Positions 18,126 through 27,900 of a DNA stretch of 27,900 nt are shown one piece after another (within the stretch, counting starts at the first letter, position 1; every line of letters begins with the position of its first letter). The position numbers and the translations under genes are program-made. Location: contig JAMYHX010000535.1 in NCBI GenBank assembly GCA_025529335.1, positions 1 to 27,900 of the forward strand, in the 5' to 3' direction. Source of the stretch: Rhizopus sp. PT2906 (Eukaryota > Mucoromycota > Mucoromycetes > Mucorales > Rhizopodaceae). The notes beneath the pieces were generated by a model. It made no database searches and was not told the DNA's origin. It was given only the letters and a program-made list of their open reading frames with translations.

Positions 18126-20247
18126 TGTATTTCTCTTTTAAAAAATGTAAAGAAGAGAAAAAGGGAGAAAAAAAAGAGGTGGGTCAGCAATTCTTTTATG
18201 ATAAACATCAAAACAGAATAAGGCCATGCTGCCTATCATCCTTCCGTTATTGTTACACACTGTGTCTGAGTGTGAATCCCTTCTTTATTCTTGAGTTTTT
18301 TTTATTTCTATTGTTGTTGCTTAATAGCAATATACCTCTTGTTCTCTTGGTAAACCACTAGCAATTGTTTCCATGGTTACTGTTGATGGATGCAAGAAAG
18401 GTTATAGTAAATGTATTGCTTTCTTTTTATTATGAAAACGAAGCTCATTGTTTCCACTCCCTATTTTAGTGTTACACGATTACCTCCACTGTCACGCGCT
18501 AATCATTGTCCGCGGATCTTCTGTTACAATAGGAAAAAGAAGGGTCAAAAAAGGTAATGGACCCTTATTTAATTCCTCAAGAGTGCCGATTTTTTTCACT
18601 TCATCGTCAAAAGAATTGGGAAAGAAGATTGGTAGTGAGCAGAGTGGAATATCAATGCTTGGATATAGGTCATAGATTCATTGTACATGAGTATTGAGTT
18701 CGTGTACTGTTGATAGAGAAAAGCGGGAAAAACGAGGCATAATGAACAGATACTGTTGCATTTTTATACTCATGTAGTTCTTAAAGCATAAATTCTTTCT
18801 AAAGCAATATAAAAGCACTTTTACTTTTTCTTTGGTACACTACTTTAACAGAAATAGGTACGAAATGATGAGCAACTACAATATCGAGATTGGGAACAAT
18901 GACAAAAATAGCGAATGGAAAGAAATACATATTTGGAAAGTCTATTCTTAGAAAAAGGGATTCTTATCTCATGTCTGTAATTTTGTCAACAGAGACAAAA
19001 AGTACAATGAGACTCTTTAAAGTTAAAGAAAACAGTGCAGTAGTTTAAGCTGTTATATTGACAAGTATTTCTGATTAACGCTTCATTCGATTTGGAATAC
19101 AGTATCCCCATCATATAAAAGGAAACATACCCTTAAAAGGCAACCTATCTCTCATGAATTTAATTCATTGTATAGCAAAAAGTACGTTGAGGCTTTGTTT
19201 TATTCTAGTCATAATTCTTTTTATGAACTGAAAACATAATTTCAACAAACGGTTGAGTGTAACTTCTATCCACTTCAAGTAGTAGGCTGTATCAGCTTTT
19301 GGTAAGTCTCTTAGCAGCCGCAAGTGTAATATTAGTACAATTTCAAGTCAACCTTGTTGCAAGATAAATGAATTGTGTAGTTCTCGTAGCAGAATGTATG
19401 TCACAAAGACGGCTTTGATTGTACATGATTATCTGTATCAGACAGAATTACTTGAAGAATATTAATTGTTGTTGCCCTACGGTATGGTAGGATAGACGGT
19501 TCTACAGCTTAGAAGAGAGTCTTACAACGTTAAGCTGTCTATTCCTAGTCTGGACCAAATGAGAGCCAATTGTCATGCATCCTATCATTTACAGGTGGAG
19601 GTGCTCTGCCTCTGATTCAAACAAAGAAATAGCAGCAGATACATCTTGGTTCTTTAAAAATGCTCGCTTTCAAGTGTGTAGTAGTAGGTGGAGCTTAAAG
19701 TATAATAGAAATTCCACGTTTAGCATCTGCGACTACTAATACAACCTCATGTCACTTTTGGTTAATTATCCAATAGCTAATTTGTATCTGTATTGGACCC
19801 TGAAGGTGATTAGATTGGAAGAGGTCATGTGGAAATTACTCTAAAGTAAAACATGGTACAAACATGTAGCTGAACGATATTAGATCAATATCTAACATAT
19901 TGAGTTTAACAATGTCCTGAATGAAGTAGCCTCAGCTTCGTTATCTATTACTGTCGTTAGTAGATATTCGAGTGTTATTGACTGCTTGTCATATGTGTCT
20001 CTGATAAAATTGAGAATAAAAAAGAGCGTTTATCCAACCAGCCCTATTTCATAAATAGATATGCTGAATAGACAAAGGCTGCCTTGTTGTAATTATTCTT
20101 TTAAATGCATATAGAATATCACTATGGCTTTGCCTTCAAACTCCACTTAAGCTCTATGGTTCCTCATTTCGTCTCTTTTTGTGGTTGCAAACACTTGTTT
20201 TTTTCTATTCGTTTTTTACAATAAACAGGTTAAGAGCGTTATTTTAA
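18126..20247. other. 2.1-kb AT-rich region, no gene identified
   Basis: No frame here exceeds about 80 codons with protein-like character. The longer ones (18113-18361, 18448-18675) are hydrophobic or basic noise in AT-rich DNA. I found no tRNA-like clover leaf. A perfect 8-base inverted repeat (ACAGCTTA at 19504, TAAGCTGT at 19531) with a 19-base loop is the only local structure noted. The stretch must contain promoters of the minus gene at 18125 and of the heme lyase gene at 20321, which point away from each other. A non-coding RNA or decayed element cannot be excluded. Confidence 0.4.
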
Positions 20248-20275
20248 ATGCAGGACAGCTGGGTGTCAATGTGGC

Positions 20276-20282
<7 letters not shown>

Positions 20283-20311
<29 letters not shown>
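20283..20311. repeat. 29-base T homopolymer in the heme lyase leader
   Basis: An uninterrupted T run ends 9 bases before the ATG at 20321. It may be a promoter poly(dA:dT) element or part of a 5' leader or intron tract. Confidence 0.85.
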
Positions 20312-20313
<2 letters not shown>

Positions 20314-20320
20314 CTTAAAC

Positions 20321-21153
20321 ATGTCAGTACCCGAAGGCTGTCCCATGCATCAAGAACAAAAGAAGCCAGAAAGTGGCTGTCCAGTCAATCACCAAAAGGA
20401 AAAGCCACAGAAACCAATGCCTCAACCCTCACAAATACCCCCTGGCTGTCCCATGCATAATTCTGCTCAAGTAAATCAAGACAACATGATGCCTCAGCTT
20501 ACACAGACCAAACAACCTGATCAAACGATCGATCTCCCTACCGAACGAGTGATCTCATCTATTCCGAAATCCAAAGACAGTGAGGCCAAGTGGGAGTACC
20601 CCAGCCCTCAACAGTTTTATAACGCTCTTCGTCGAAAAGGGTGGGAGACCCCTGAGGATGAAATTGAGACGATGGTGGATATTCATAACTTTTTAAATGA
20701 GGAAGCATGGCAAGAGGTTTTGAAATGGGAAAAGAAATACAAGTGGTATGTTTCTATTTAGATGAAAATAGAAGAAAAAAAATACTAATTTCTTTTATAG
20801 TGATTGTGCAGAGGATCCATACTTGTCAAAGTTCCAGGGTCGACCCAAAGAACTGACACCCAAGGCTAGATGGCATTCACTTTTGGGGTTTGTTTATATC
20901 ATGAATACAAATATGTGATGCTGACATGTATGAATATAGTGCACCCAAACCATTTGATAGACATGATTGGTATGTCAGTCGCTGCGGACAGACAAGAAGG
21001 TATGTGATTGATTATTACGAAGCGCCTGAAGATGTACCTGGTGTACCTGTCTTTCATCTTGACATTCGACCTGCTCTTGATGATGTAGACAGTATCATGG
21101 TCAGATTTAAAGAAGCAGCCAAGGCAAAGTGGGAACAATGGTTCTCCAGCTAA
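20321..21153 (+). CDS. Cytochrome c heme lyase (holocytochrome c synthase)
   Basis: Three exons (20321-20745, 20801-20887, 20940-21153; GT-AG, consistent phases) encode 241 residues. The N-terminus has three Cys-Pro heme-binding motifs: GCPMH (6-10), GCPV (19-22) and GCPMH (42-46). The catalytic domain shows WEYPSPQQFYNALRRKGW, DIHNFLNEEAWQEVLKWE, KFQGRPKELTPKAR, PFDRHDWYVSRCG with the heme-ligand His at 179, and the end RYVIDYYEAP. The enzyme attaches heme to apocytochrome c (and possibly c1) in the mitochondrial intermembrane space. The ATG at 20321 directly precedes the first CP motif; an upstream ATG in another frame was ignored. The stop is 25 bases from the DCP2 stop on the other strand. 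Confidence 0.93.
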
Positions 21154-21178
21154 AGACTTGTAGATTTATTATTATCAT

Positions 21179-22691
21179 TTAATTGTTATGTGAATACATT
21201 GAAGTTGTATCAGAAACTTTTTGAACATTTCCTTGAAAGAGTGCCTGTATCGGGTCCAACTTGACGGATTCAGTGTTTCTACTACCCTGTAATACATTCA
21301 ACAATGAGTTTCTACGCACCGTCTCGCTCGTGGATGGTGTGGGTTGTTGTTGAATCGGTAAATTTCCTTTCAATAATTGTTCAACAATTGAAGCTCTGTG
21401 TGCTCCCATCTCGTTTGTCTGTTCTTCTGTTGACTCATGAGATGAAAATATTTCTTGTAACAAATTGGTGCCTGTCAATGGAGGTGGATGGCTAGGATGA
21501 GGTTGTGAGACTGCAGGTGATGCCGTAGGGAACTTTATGCTATCTACGCCGAGAAGCGACTTCAATGCATCTGATGAATCATTTGATTTGGGTGATGATA
21601 GATTGGAGGGCTGAATTGATTTTCGTGGAGAGGCTGATTTGTTCTTATCGTTTGCTTTGCGAAGTGTCTTTTTACGTTGATTTACAAAATGTTTCAATTT
21701 GCTACATAAACACGTTGATAAACCATTCGAGATGACTGTATAAATATATACCTGACAAAAGGTACAACCATATAAAATCGATATGGGCCTGCTTTCACAT
21801 AGTTGGATGCCCCATTTCCGTGACGAGGTTCTGCTTTATAAGTAGGTAAATCGTCTAGTTTGATCCAAGATATTTGCTAATTGTGCATGAGCTCAAGTGT
21901 ATATTCAATAGGGGGGACAACCTTACACTAATCTCCTTTCTTGTACGTGGAGTAAACTGGGTATCTTCGGGTACACCTTGAATGATATATAACCTGATTC
22001 TCTGTTCTCTCATTGTCAGTTCGATATAATCTGACTTTTTCAACAAGGGACCAATATCGAATCCAGTCTCTTCGAGCACCTGATGCATACATTAGAACAG
22101 GGTAAATATATAAAATAGGATACAAACCTCTCGAATAGCGCAACAGTCATAATCTTCATCTTGGTTGATTTTTCCCTTTGGAAATCCCCAACCTGATTTT
22201 GAACTCCATCCTTTCACGAGAACACACTTGTCTAGATTCGTATTGAGAATGATGGCTCCACAAACAGGAATACGAAATCGGTATTGCATAAAGTCTGCAT
22301 AGGCACGTTCGTGTTCATGAGCCCATTGATGAAGTAGAGGACAGTGCTTGAAAAGTAATTAAAGAGAGTTAAGGATAAAAGGTTACAATGGTTTTTTTTT
22401 TCTATGTATATAATAAAAAGGATATTTCTTGCAGAAAACGTCTTTAGTTGAAATGAAGGTAAATCTGGCTTAATTTCGCGTATAAAGTCTTCGTAGAACC
22501 AGTGAGCTTGTTCTACTTGGAAACAGATACGTTCCACTGAAGCAAGCTCCGCTTCTGGTACGTTGATGATAAAACGGCTATACAAAGGGAAGGAAGTCAG
22601 ATATAAGACTAAAGCATACATTTATTTACCTTGAAAGGTCGTCTAAAATTTCTTCAAATGTTGCATTAGCAAAAACTGTAGTTGAATGCAT
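21179..22691 (-). CDS. DCP2: mRNA decapping enzyme subunit 2 (Nudix hydrolase)
   Basis: Six exons on the minus strand (22691-22630, 22577-22426, 22354-22128, 22079-21927, 21876-21752, 21701-21179) encode 413 residues, phases consistent. The N-terminal regulatory domain (box A) includes RFIINVPEAELASVERICF, AHWFYEDFIRE and F-x4-F-x-HCPLL. The Nudix fold has GWSSKSGWGFPKGK, and the Nudix box is G132-x5-E138-x7-R146-E147-x2-E150-E151-x-G153, complete and split by intron 3 between E147 and V148. Box B (TPRTRKEI, ISWIKLDDLP) follows. The C-terminus is disordered with five leucine-rich helical motifs (about 285, 320, 345, 373, 391), the type that binds Edc3, Pat1 or Lsm proteins. The enzyme hydrolyses the m7G cap in P-bodies, releasing m7GDP. 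Intron 2 is an apparent U12-type AT-AC intron; the other four are GT-AG. Confidence 0.93.
22355..22425 (-). other. U12-type AT-AC spliceosomal intron in DCP2
   Basis: This 71-base intron begins ATATCCTTTTT (U12 AT-AC consensus ATATCCTT), carries the branch element TCCTTAAC (perfect U12 consensus), and ends AATTAC about 14 bases after the branch adenosine. Splicing here joins A|TTTTCAAG to give the residues ARIFKHCPLL in frame. No GT donor exists near the exon end. Confidence 0.82.
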
Positions 22692-22793
22692 TATTTATTT
22701 GCAAAAAAGAGAGAGAAAAGAGAGAAAGAAAGAAAAAAGAGCATTAAAATTACTGTGTGACTTTGATGTCACCCCCCTTTCTCTTTTTCTTTA
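22692..22793. promoter_or_regulatory. 102-bp divergent promoter, DCP2 / mitochondrial release factor 1
   Basis: The two start codons face away from each other with only 102 bases between, so both genes must start from this purine/pyrimidine-rich segment (GAGAGAAA runs, a C6 tract and TTTCTCTTTTTC). No TATA box is apparent. Confidence 0.6.
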
Positions 22794-24202
22794 ATGTTTA
22801 GAAAGTCTTTTCAATTTGTAGCTCGATATTCAACAAAAGGTTGCCGCTGTAGGAGATTACTAAGAAAAGAGAAAAGAAGCTAATATACATACTTACTAGT
22901 TGCATCGAGTTCTAAGATCACACCAACACTTGAAAACAAACTACTACGACTATCCCAAAGACATGATACCATCATTTCTCAGTTAAACAACAGCAACGAA
23001 ATTGACTCTGTAGAACTTGCAAATGCATCAAAAGAGCTTGCGTCACTGACCGAGACAAAGGAATTGTTTGATCGATGGCAAAAAACAATAAAAGATCTAC
23101 AAGAACTCGGTACTATTTTATCAACGGGTGATGAAGAGATGCAAGAATTGGCCAAAGAAGAGTATGAGGAGATGACAGATCAGATAAAGGCACTCGAAAA
23201 GGACATCATTATTCAATTAGCACCCAAAGATGCTGCAGACGAGACAAGTGCCATATTGGAAATTCGAGCAGGAGCAGGTGGTGATGAGGCATCGATCTTT
23301 TCGGCTGATATGGCACGTATGTACGAACGATTTGCTCAACTACAACGATGGAAGTGGGAAGTATTGGCTTGTTCTGAAGAAACAGGCAGTAAGGGGTTCA
23401 AGGTAAATGGTTCATTTGTTGTAAATAAATTATATATTCATGTCTTTCTAGGATATTACAGTCAATGTTGGAGGTAAGAACGTATTTGGATTGTTGAAAT
23501 ATGAATCGGGAGTACACAGGTATGTATATATGAAGAAATAGAAAGAAAAAAACATATGTTTATGTTTAATCACTTAGAGTGCAACGTGTGCCTGCTACAG
23601 AATCTCAAGGTCGAATTCACACTTCGACGGTGACAGTAGCCATTATGCCTCAACCAACAGAAGTAAGGAAAAGTTGGGCTTTAATATCCATTTATTTATA
23701 TCATTATAGGTTCAAGTGCAAATACGTGATTCAGATCTCAAGATCGATGTTTATAGGGCTTCGGGTGCAGGTGGCCAACATGTCAATACTACAGATAGTG
23801 CAGTCAGGGTTACCCATATTCCAACAGGTCTCGTCGTTTCCATGCAGGACGAACGATCTCAACATAAGAATAAACAAAAGGCATTGAAGGTGCTCCGAGC
23901 AAAGATATATGAACAAGAGCGTATAAAGACAGAACAGAATAGAAGAGAATCTAGAAATAAACAGATTGGTACAGGCGATAGATCAGAAAAGATTAGAACA
24001 TATAATTATCCACAGGCAAGTCCGTTTATAAGTATTTCTCCCCTCCTTGCTTATTCCCTTCATATAGAATCGTGTGACAGATCATAGAATCAATTTGACA
24101 CTATATGAATTAGAAAATATCATGTCAGGAGAGAGTTTATTAAACATCATCCGACCACTTCAAGAGCATTATTTAATAGAGTCACTCACAGAAGAGTGTT
24201 AA
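22794..24202 (+). CDS. Mitochondrial peptide chain release factor 1
   Basis: Six exons (22794-22848, 22900-23402, 23452-23519, 23578-23662, 23710-24015, 24068-24202) encode 383 residues. The N-terminal exon (MFRKSFQFVARYSTKG) is basic and Arg/Ser-rich, a mitochondrial targeting sequence absent from bacterial RF1. A coiled-coil N-domain follows. Then come LEIRAGAGGDEASIF, the decoding loop HRVQRVPATESQGRIHTS with the PAT (PxT) tripeptide at 214-216, and the catalytic GGQ at 258-260 (SGAGGQHVN). The C-terminus has RSEKIRTYNYPQ-NRVTDHR. It should recognise UAA and UAG in the mitochondrial ribosome and release the peptide. Intron 5 starts with GC rather than GT. The gene is divergent from DCP2. 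Confidence 0.93.
24016..24067 (+). other. GC-AG intron of the release factor gene
   Basis: The exon ends CCACAG and the intron begins GCAAGT and ends ATATAG. Both the join (YNYPQ-NRVTDHR, universally conserved in RF1) and the phase require this GC donor. GCAAGT is the usual form of GC 5' splice sites. Confidence 0.85.
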
Positions 24203-24421
24203 TTATAGAATAAACCCCTCATTTCTTGCATATCAAATGACAAGATACTAACACGGTATATTCTTCTTTGTCTCTTGCTTATTCCCTCACTGCCGTGTGT
24301 TTCCTTTAATTTTCGACTGAATAGCGTATCAAAAGATGACGATGATAAACCCAAAAACAAAAGCCTATTTTATCATGTGATTTTTACAAGGCTGAAATTA
24401 AATGTGTTTGTTCTTGTTACT

Positions 24422-26936
24422 ATGGTTGCAGTTTGTTTTTTCTTTTCATTCTCTTTTTTTTTTTTTTTTACAAAATTGCCCGGCTTAATCAACATTCGAA
24501 TCAACAAAAACCACAGCCAGGTCAAGAGCTCTCAGCAGGATGCTGATGAAGGATTTGCATCGTCATCGTCTATTGAAGAAGATCAAGCCTTTGAAGTTTT
24601 ACGGAGGAAGCGTATCAACAACAAGACAATAGACGAAACGTCATTAAAGACATCCAATATGGACAAAAAGAGCCCAGTGTCCATGATATCCAAACTAGAG
24701 CACATCTTATGGGCAGTTTCTTTTGTTTGGGTGTTTTACAAGTTGTACACATGTGGATTGAATTATATCGGATGGGGTATTATTCTTTGGATGGGCATCT
24801 ATCTTGTCAATTCCATAAAAGAAACAATCAATGATACCAGTGATCAATCATCCGCTGATGAGCATAGTGATATATACGATAATGACAAAAAGCCAATTGT
24901 TCCTACATTATCAAAATATAGAATATTTGGTGCGAGTAATAGTTCGTTTAGGTAAACAAAGAGCAAGAAGTAAAAGAGGCAATGTATTCATATAACTATA
25001 GAGATAATGCGAATGATGGGCTAGTCTGTGGTATACTCTTATTGCCAATGGTGGCAGCATCCAAATTGATGGATTTGATGAAAAAGAATGCGGATCAAGG
25101 ATATACAGGTAAAATAAGAAAGAAAAAAGAGAAAGATATACTTGTATTGATAAATGAATAGTATATGTTCAGGCTAGACTTGAATTGCTATTACTCATGA
25201 GTGCAATCACCCTTATTTTGGTTTTTGTGAATGAATATTTACATCCGTTAAAGAAGTTAATTCGTAAAAGAGGATTGTTTGTATCAAGTATCGTAGTGTC
25301 TGCTCTATTCACGGCTTTGGTGACTCGAATACTTCCATTAACAGACGTGTTATCACAGCTATCTATCATGATGACCATTCTCACCGTTACCCTTTTTCAA
25401 TGGTTTTTGTACATTTGCGTTGTCACTTTGAAAAAGTGTTTTACTTTGGGAGAAATGACGATTGTATCACAATCTACAGCCATCCTATTCTATGGTACAC
25501 TTGAATTCGTTTATATTGCCGTAAGTTGTATGATGGGATAATACAATACTTGAATCATCAACAGATTTTAGTTTTTTCCAGAAAACAAGCCGAGATATTT
25601 GAATGAAGACGAGAGCAGCACATCACCTATTTCCGTACTTATTCATGCCGTGATTGTTGGAATCATCATTATTGGAGTCATGACCTATCCATTACTTCGT
25701 GCATCACGTACGATAGCACAACAGCCCTATTGGCGAACCGTAGACAGGTCACTATCAGTCTTTAGAAACAAAAAACTGATGGCAGCCATAGGATTTTATG
25801 TGCTGACGGTATTTATCGTCACATTTATGATTGCGCCCTTTTGTAAATTGATTATTGGTGAAAATCCATTGATGTGGTAAGCAAGTTGAACAAGGAAAGA
25901 AGGTAACATTGACATGGCCATAGGACTCTAGACTTTTTGTACATGTCACCGTCGCGTGTCTTTTTGTGCTTGTATTGGTTACTGATGGTTATCACTACGG
26001 TGACAATTTGGGTTATTATGCTTGACTTTACATCCATGTTGGAACAACAAAACGGCTACAATACTGAAAAAAAAATATTGACTAGTTCATTGAATAAGAA
26101 GAGAAAACTGTTTCATGTTTTGGCCGTTCTCTTGTTTGTGCCTGGTGTCATATTTGAGGTAAGATGGTGGAAATATGCAAACATCCTAATGAACCATTGT
26201 AACTATAGCCTGAATTTCTCCAATTGGCGTTTGGCGTTGCAATTGCATTATTCATCTTTTTGGAATATTTACGATACTTTGCGATGTGGCCGTGGGGGAA
26301 AAATATACATGTGTTTCTCACCGAGTTCATTGACAACCGAGATCTTGGTCCTGTGATTCTAAGCCATATCTATTTACTTTTGGGATGTGCTTCCCCTGTT
26401 TGGGTAGGAAGGTATGTATTTACTGTCTCTGAAACGCCTCTTCTTATCAATAATCAACGGTAGTTCCAATATCTTGGCTTCTTTATCGGGAATACTAGCG
26501 CTTGGCTTTGGCGATTCAGCAGTAAGAAAAAAAAAAAAAAAAAAAAAAAGTTTATGCAACCTATTCATAACCTTTTTTATAGGCGTCATTAGTTGGCAAA
26601 AAAATGGGCCGCAATTACTGGCTAGACACTAAAAAGACAATTGAAGGAACAATTGCGTTTGTAATCACCGTGATGGGCGGTGCATTGTGGACTATTTTTA
26701 TGACAGCTTTTTTCAAAGCGGAAAGTGCAAGCACAATAGCTAGTATATATGCTCCAAGTTCATGTATAAAATATGCATTGGTTATTTTGTTGACAGGTAA
26801 AAAGGGGGAAAAAAATACAGTGTGGTTGTCTCATATCTTTGTAGGATTAATCGAGGCCCTTTCTAACCAAAATGACAATATCATACTACCATTGTATATG
26901 TATTCTCTTACTATTCTGGCACAACTTGATACCTAA
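24422..26936 (+). CDS. Dolichol kinase (SEC59/DOLK family); 5' end uncertain
   Basis: Nine exons are proposed: 24422-24951, 25002-25108, 25162-25520, 25572-25876, 25924-26158, 26209-26411, 26464-26521, 26583-26796 and 26845-26936, up to 700 residues. Many hydrophobic segments mark a polytopic ER protein. The C-terminal CTP-binding signature is clear: RKLFHVLAVLLFVPG, PEFLQLAFGVAIALF, GILALGFGDSAASLVGKKMG, KKTIEGTIAF and the end LIEALSNQNDNIILPL. The enzyme phosphorylates dolichol with CTP to give dolichyl phosphate for N-glycosylation, GPI anchors and O-mannosylation. Yeast and human proteins have about 520-540 residues. The first ATG (24422) leads into a poly-Phe run that looks like an intron tract, so the true start may lie in an unseen upstream exon or at 24659 (MDKKSPVSM). 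A 23-A run (26527-26549) lies in one intron. Confidence 0.88.
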
Positions 26937-27137
26937 TAGTTCTATAAAAGGCAAAGTTTGTAATGTGTAAGATGCTTTGGCACATTAAAAATAACACGTT
27001 CAATTGAACATTAGATGATACGTTGAGTGTATATACAGTCGATCTCAATTTCTTTTAGATTGTAATAAAGGAGTTATACAAACAGAGAAATCACTTTTTT
27101 TCTACAACATTTATAAAGTAAATGAAAGCGATAGAGC

Positions 27138-27377
27138 ATGGTCAAGTTTTTAACTTCAATTTCTTTCAAAAAGTACCAGTCGATGTTGATGTTGTTGGTA
27201 TATGTGATAAGATTGGGTCAAGCAGTTGTCAAACCAAGAAATATCGTTACTGTCGACTTGATCAACAGAGGAAATAATACACAGCACTTCTTTAGCAATT
27301 TCACGGTAAACCCAGGTGAAGAGGAAAACACCCAAGATATATACAGTTGGCCGATTCAACTCAATCATCGTACTTGA
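27138..27377 (+). CDS. Hypothetical short protein with hydrophobic N-terminus
   Basis: A 79-residue frame begins MVKFLTSISFKKYQS, then MLMLLVYVIRLGQAVV, which could be a signal peptide or anchor. Two sequons follow (NNT and NFT). A donor-like GTAAAC after TTCACG suggests it could be a first exon of a longer gene. I recognise no family; the AT-rich setting means it may be chance. Confidence 0.25.
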   Translation: MVKFLTSISFKKYQSMLMLLVYVIRLGQAVVKPRNIVTVDLINRGNNTQHFFSNFTVNPGEEENTQDIYSWPIQLNHRT

Positions 27378-27900
27378 TAATCATGATTTAAAAATCCCAC
27401 TGTACGAACGGATTTTGAACGGTCATCAAAGTTGATTTCTTGCAAAAGATAGTCTATGGTATTTGTTGTAATTGTGGTTGTTTTTGTTTTATTTGCAATA
27501 TAACAGAAAGTACAATGGAACTGTGGCGTTTGTGCGTTGCTGTAGTTGTAATTGATAGAAAGTACAACGGGGCTCTATGTTTCTTTTATTTGGATGAACA
27601 AAGATGAAGATATTAAAAAGGCAAACACTTGGTGCACTCAAAATAGGCTAATCCTACGGGCACGTCCTTGGAGGCGCTACCTGTGAAGTATTTGTAAAAA
27701 TAGACAAGTGAATAACGAGACTAAAAGTAAGTTGTCCTTTATTGAATAAAATATGGAGGTTTATTTATACTTTTTCTAATGATCGGATAAAGTTATCTCA
27801 GCTAAGATGATTATCAATATTTGGGGGTAATGTTGACAGGACAATAGCGCTGTATGACGAGCTGTTGTCTAAATAATAATTTTTTCTCTTAGACTTATAA
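27378..27900. other. Intergenic, nothing identified
   Basis: This is AT-rich sequence. A short motif AGAAAGTACAA is repeated around 27506 and 27558. No frame, RNA gene or promoter can be supported. Confidence 0.4.

Noticed and set aside
19504..19538. Hairpin (8-bp stem, 19-base loop) as a terminator or structured RNA
   Set aside because: Short stem with large loop in AT-rich DNA; expected by chance and unsupported by context.
22347..22432. Alternative GC-AG reading of DCP2 intron 2 (GCAAGA ... TTTTCAAG)
   Set aside because: It is in frame but deletes five residues of the conserved F-x4-F-x-HCP block and leaves the perfect U12 5' site and branch site unexplained. RNA data should settle it.
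24422..24480. Poly-phenylalanine stretch as true dolichol kinase sequence
   Set aside because: Probably a polypyrimidine intron tract. It is kept in the span only because the real start could not be fixed.
1..27900. CRISPR array, tRNA, rRNA, bacterial operon or viral genes
   Set aside because: No spaced direct repeats, clover leaves, ribosomal motifs, Shine-Dalgarno spacing or viral hallmark genes were seen on either strand.

Overview
The window looks like nuclear DNA of an early-diverging filamentous fungus, most probably Mucoromycota (Mucorales-like). The DNA is AT-rich. Genes carry many introns of about 45-80 bases with CTAAY-type branch sites. The proteins are eukaryotic housekeeping families (importin, decapping enzyme, dolichol kinase, cytochrome c heme lyase, sphingolipid desaturase), and a degraded SWIM-finger transposase of a kind I associate with Mucorales is present. 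I saw no bacterial, organellar or CRISPR signatures and no tRNA or rRNA gene. Exon maps were built by hand from splice signals, reading phase and family conservation.

Layout. 1-3800 is an accessory stretch: unassigned open frames, one small TATA-driven secreted protein (1727-2092) and a minus-strand SWIM/MULE-like transposase relic (about 2300-3070). 3803-5542 (-) is an intronless F-box protein. 6744-7055 (+) is a small secreted, Pro/Arg-rich precursor with its own TATA box and a Kex2-type KR site. 7321-10955 (+) is a 15-exon importin-11/Kap120 gene. 11250-11896 holds decayed coding sequence.

12267-13130 (+) is a TLC-domain membrane protein that converges on a TMEM33/Pom33 nuclear-envelope protein (13157-14074, -), with 26 bp between stop codons. 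14498-15441 (+) is a WIP/verprolin actin regulator. 15617-16773 (+) is a sphingolipid delta-4 desaturase. 16960-18125 (-) is an unrecognised basic protein gene containing a tandemly duplicated, NLS-like module. 18126-20247 has no gene I can support.

20321-21153 (+) is cytochrome c heme lyase. It converges on the mRNA decapping enzyme DCP2 (21179-22691, -), which is divergent from mitochondrial release factor 1 (22794-24202, +) across only 102 bp. A dolichol kinase follows (about 24422-26936, +), then a doubtful small ORF and empty sequence.

Most notable: the DCP2 gene appears to be interrupted by a textbook U12-type (minor spliceosome) AT-AC intron. The 5' splice site, branch site and AC end all match, and only this splice keeps the conserved F-x4-F-x-HCP spacing. 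Other points are a GC-AG intron in the release factor gene, a 46-A homopolymer inside an importin intron, several 3' splice sites preceded by A runs, and the candidate secreted proline/arginine-rich peptide. The genes do not form a pathway cluster; this is ordinary compact fungal gene order with two tightly convergent pairs and one tightly divergent pair.
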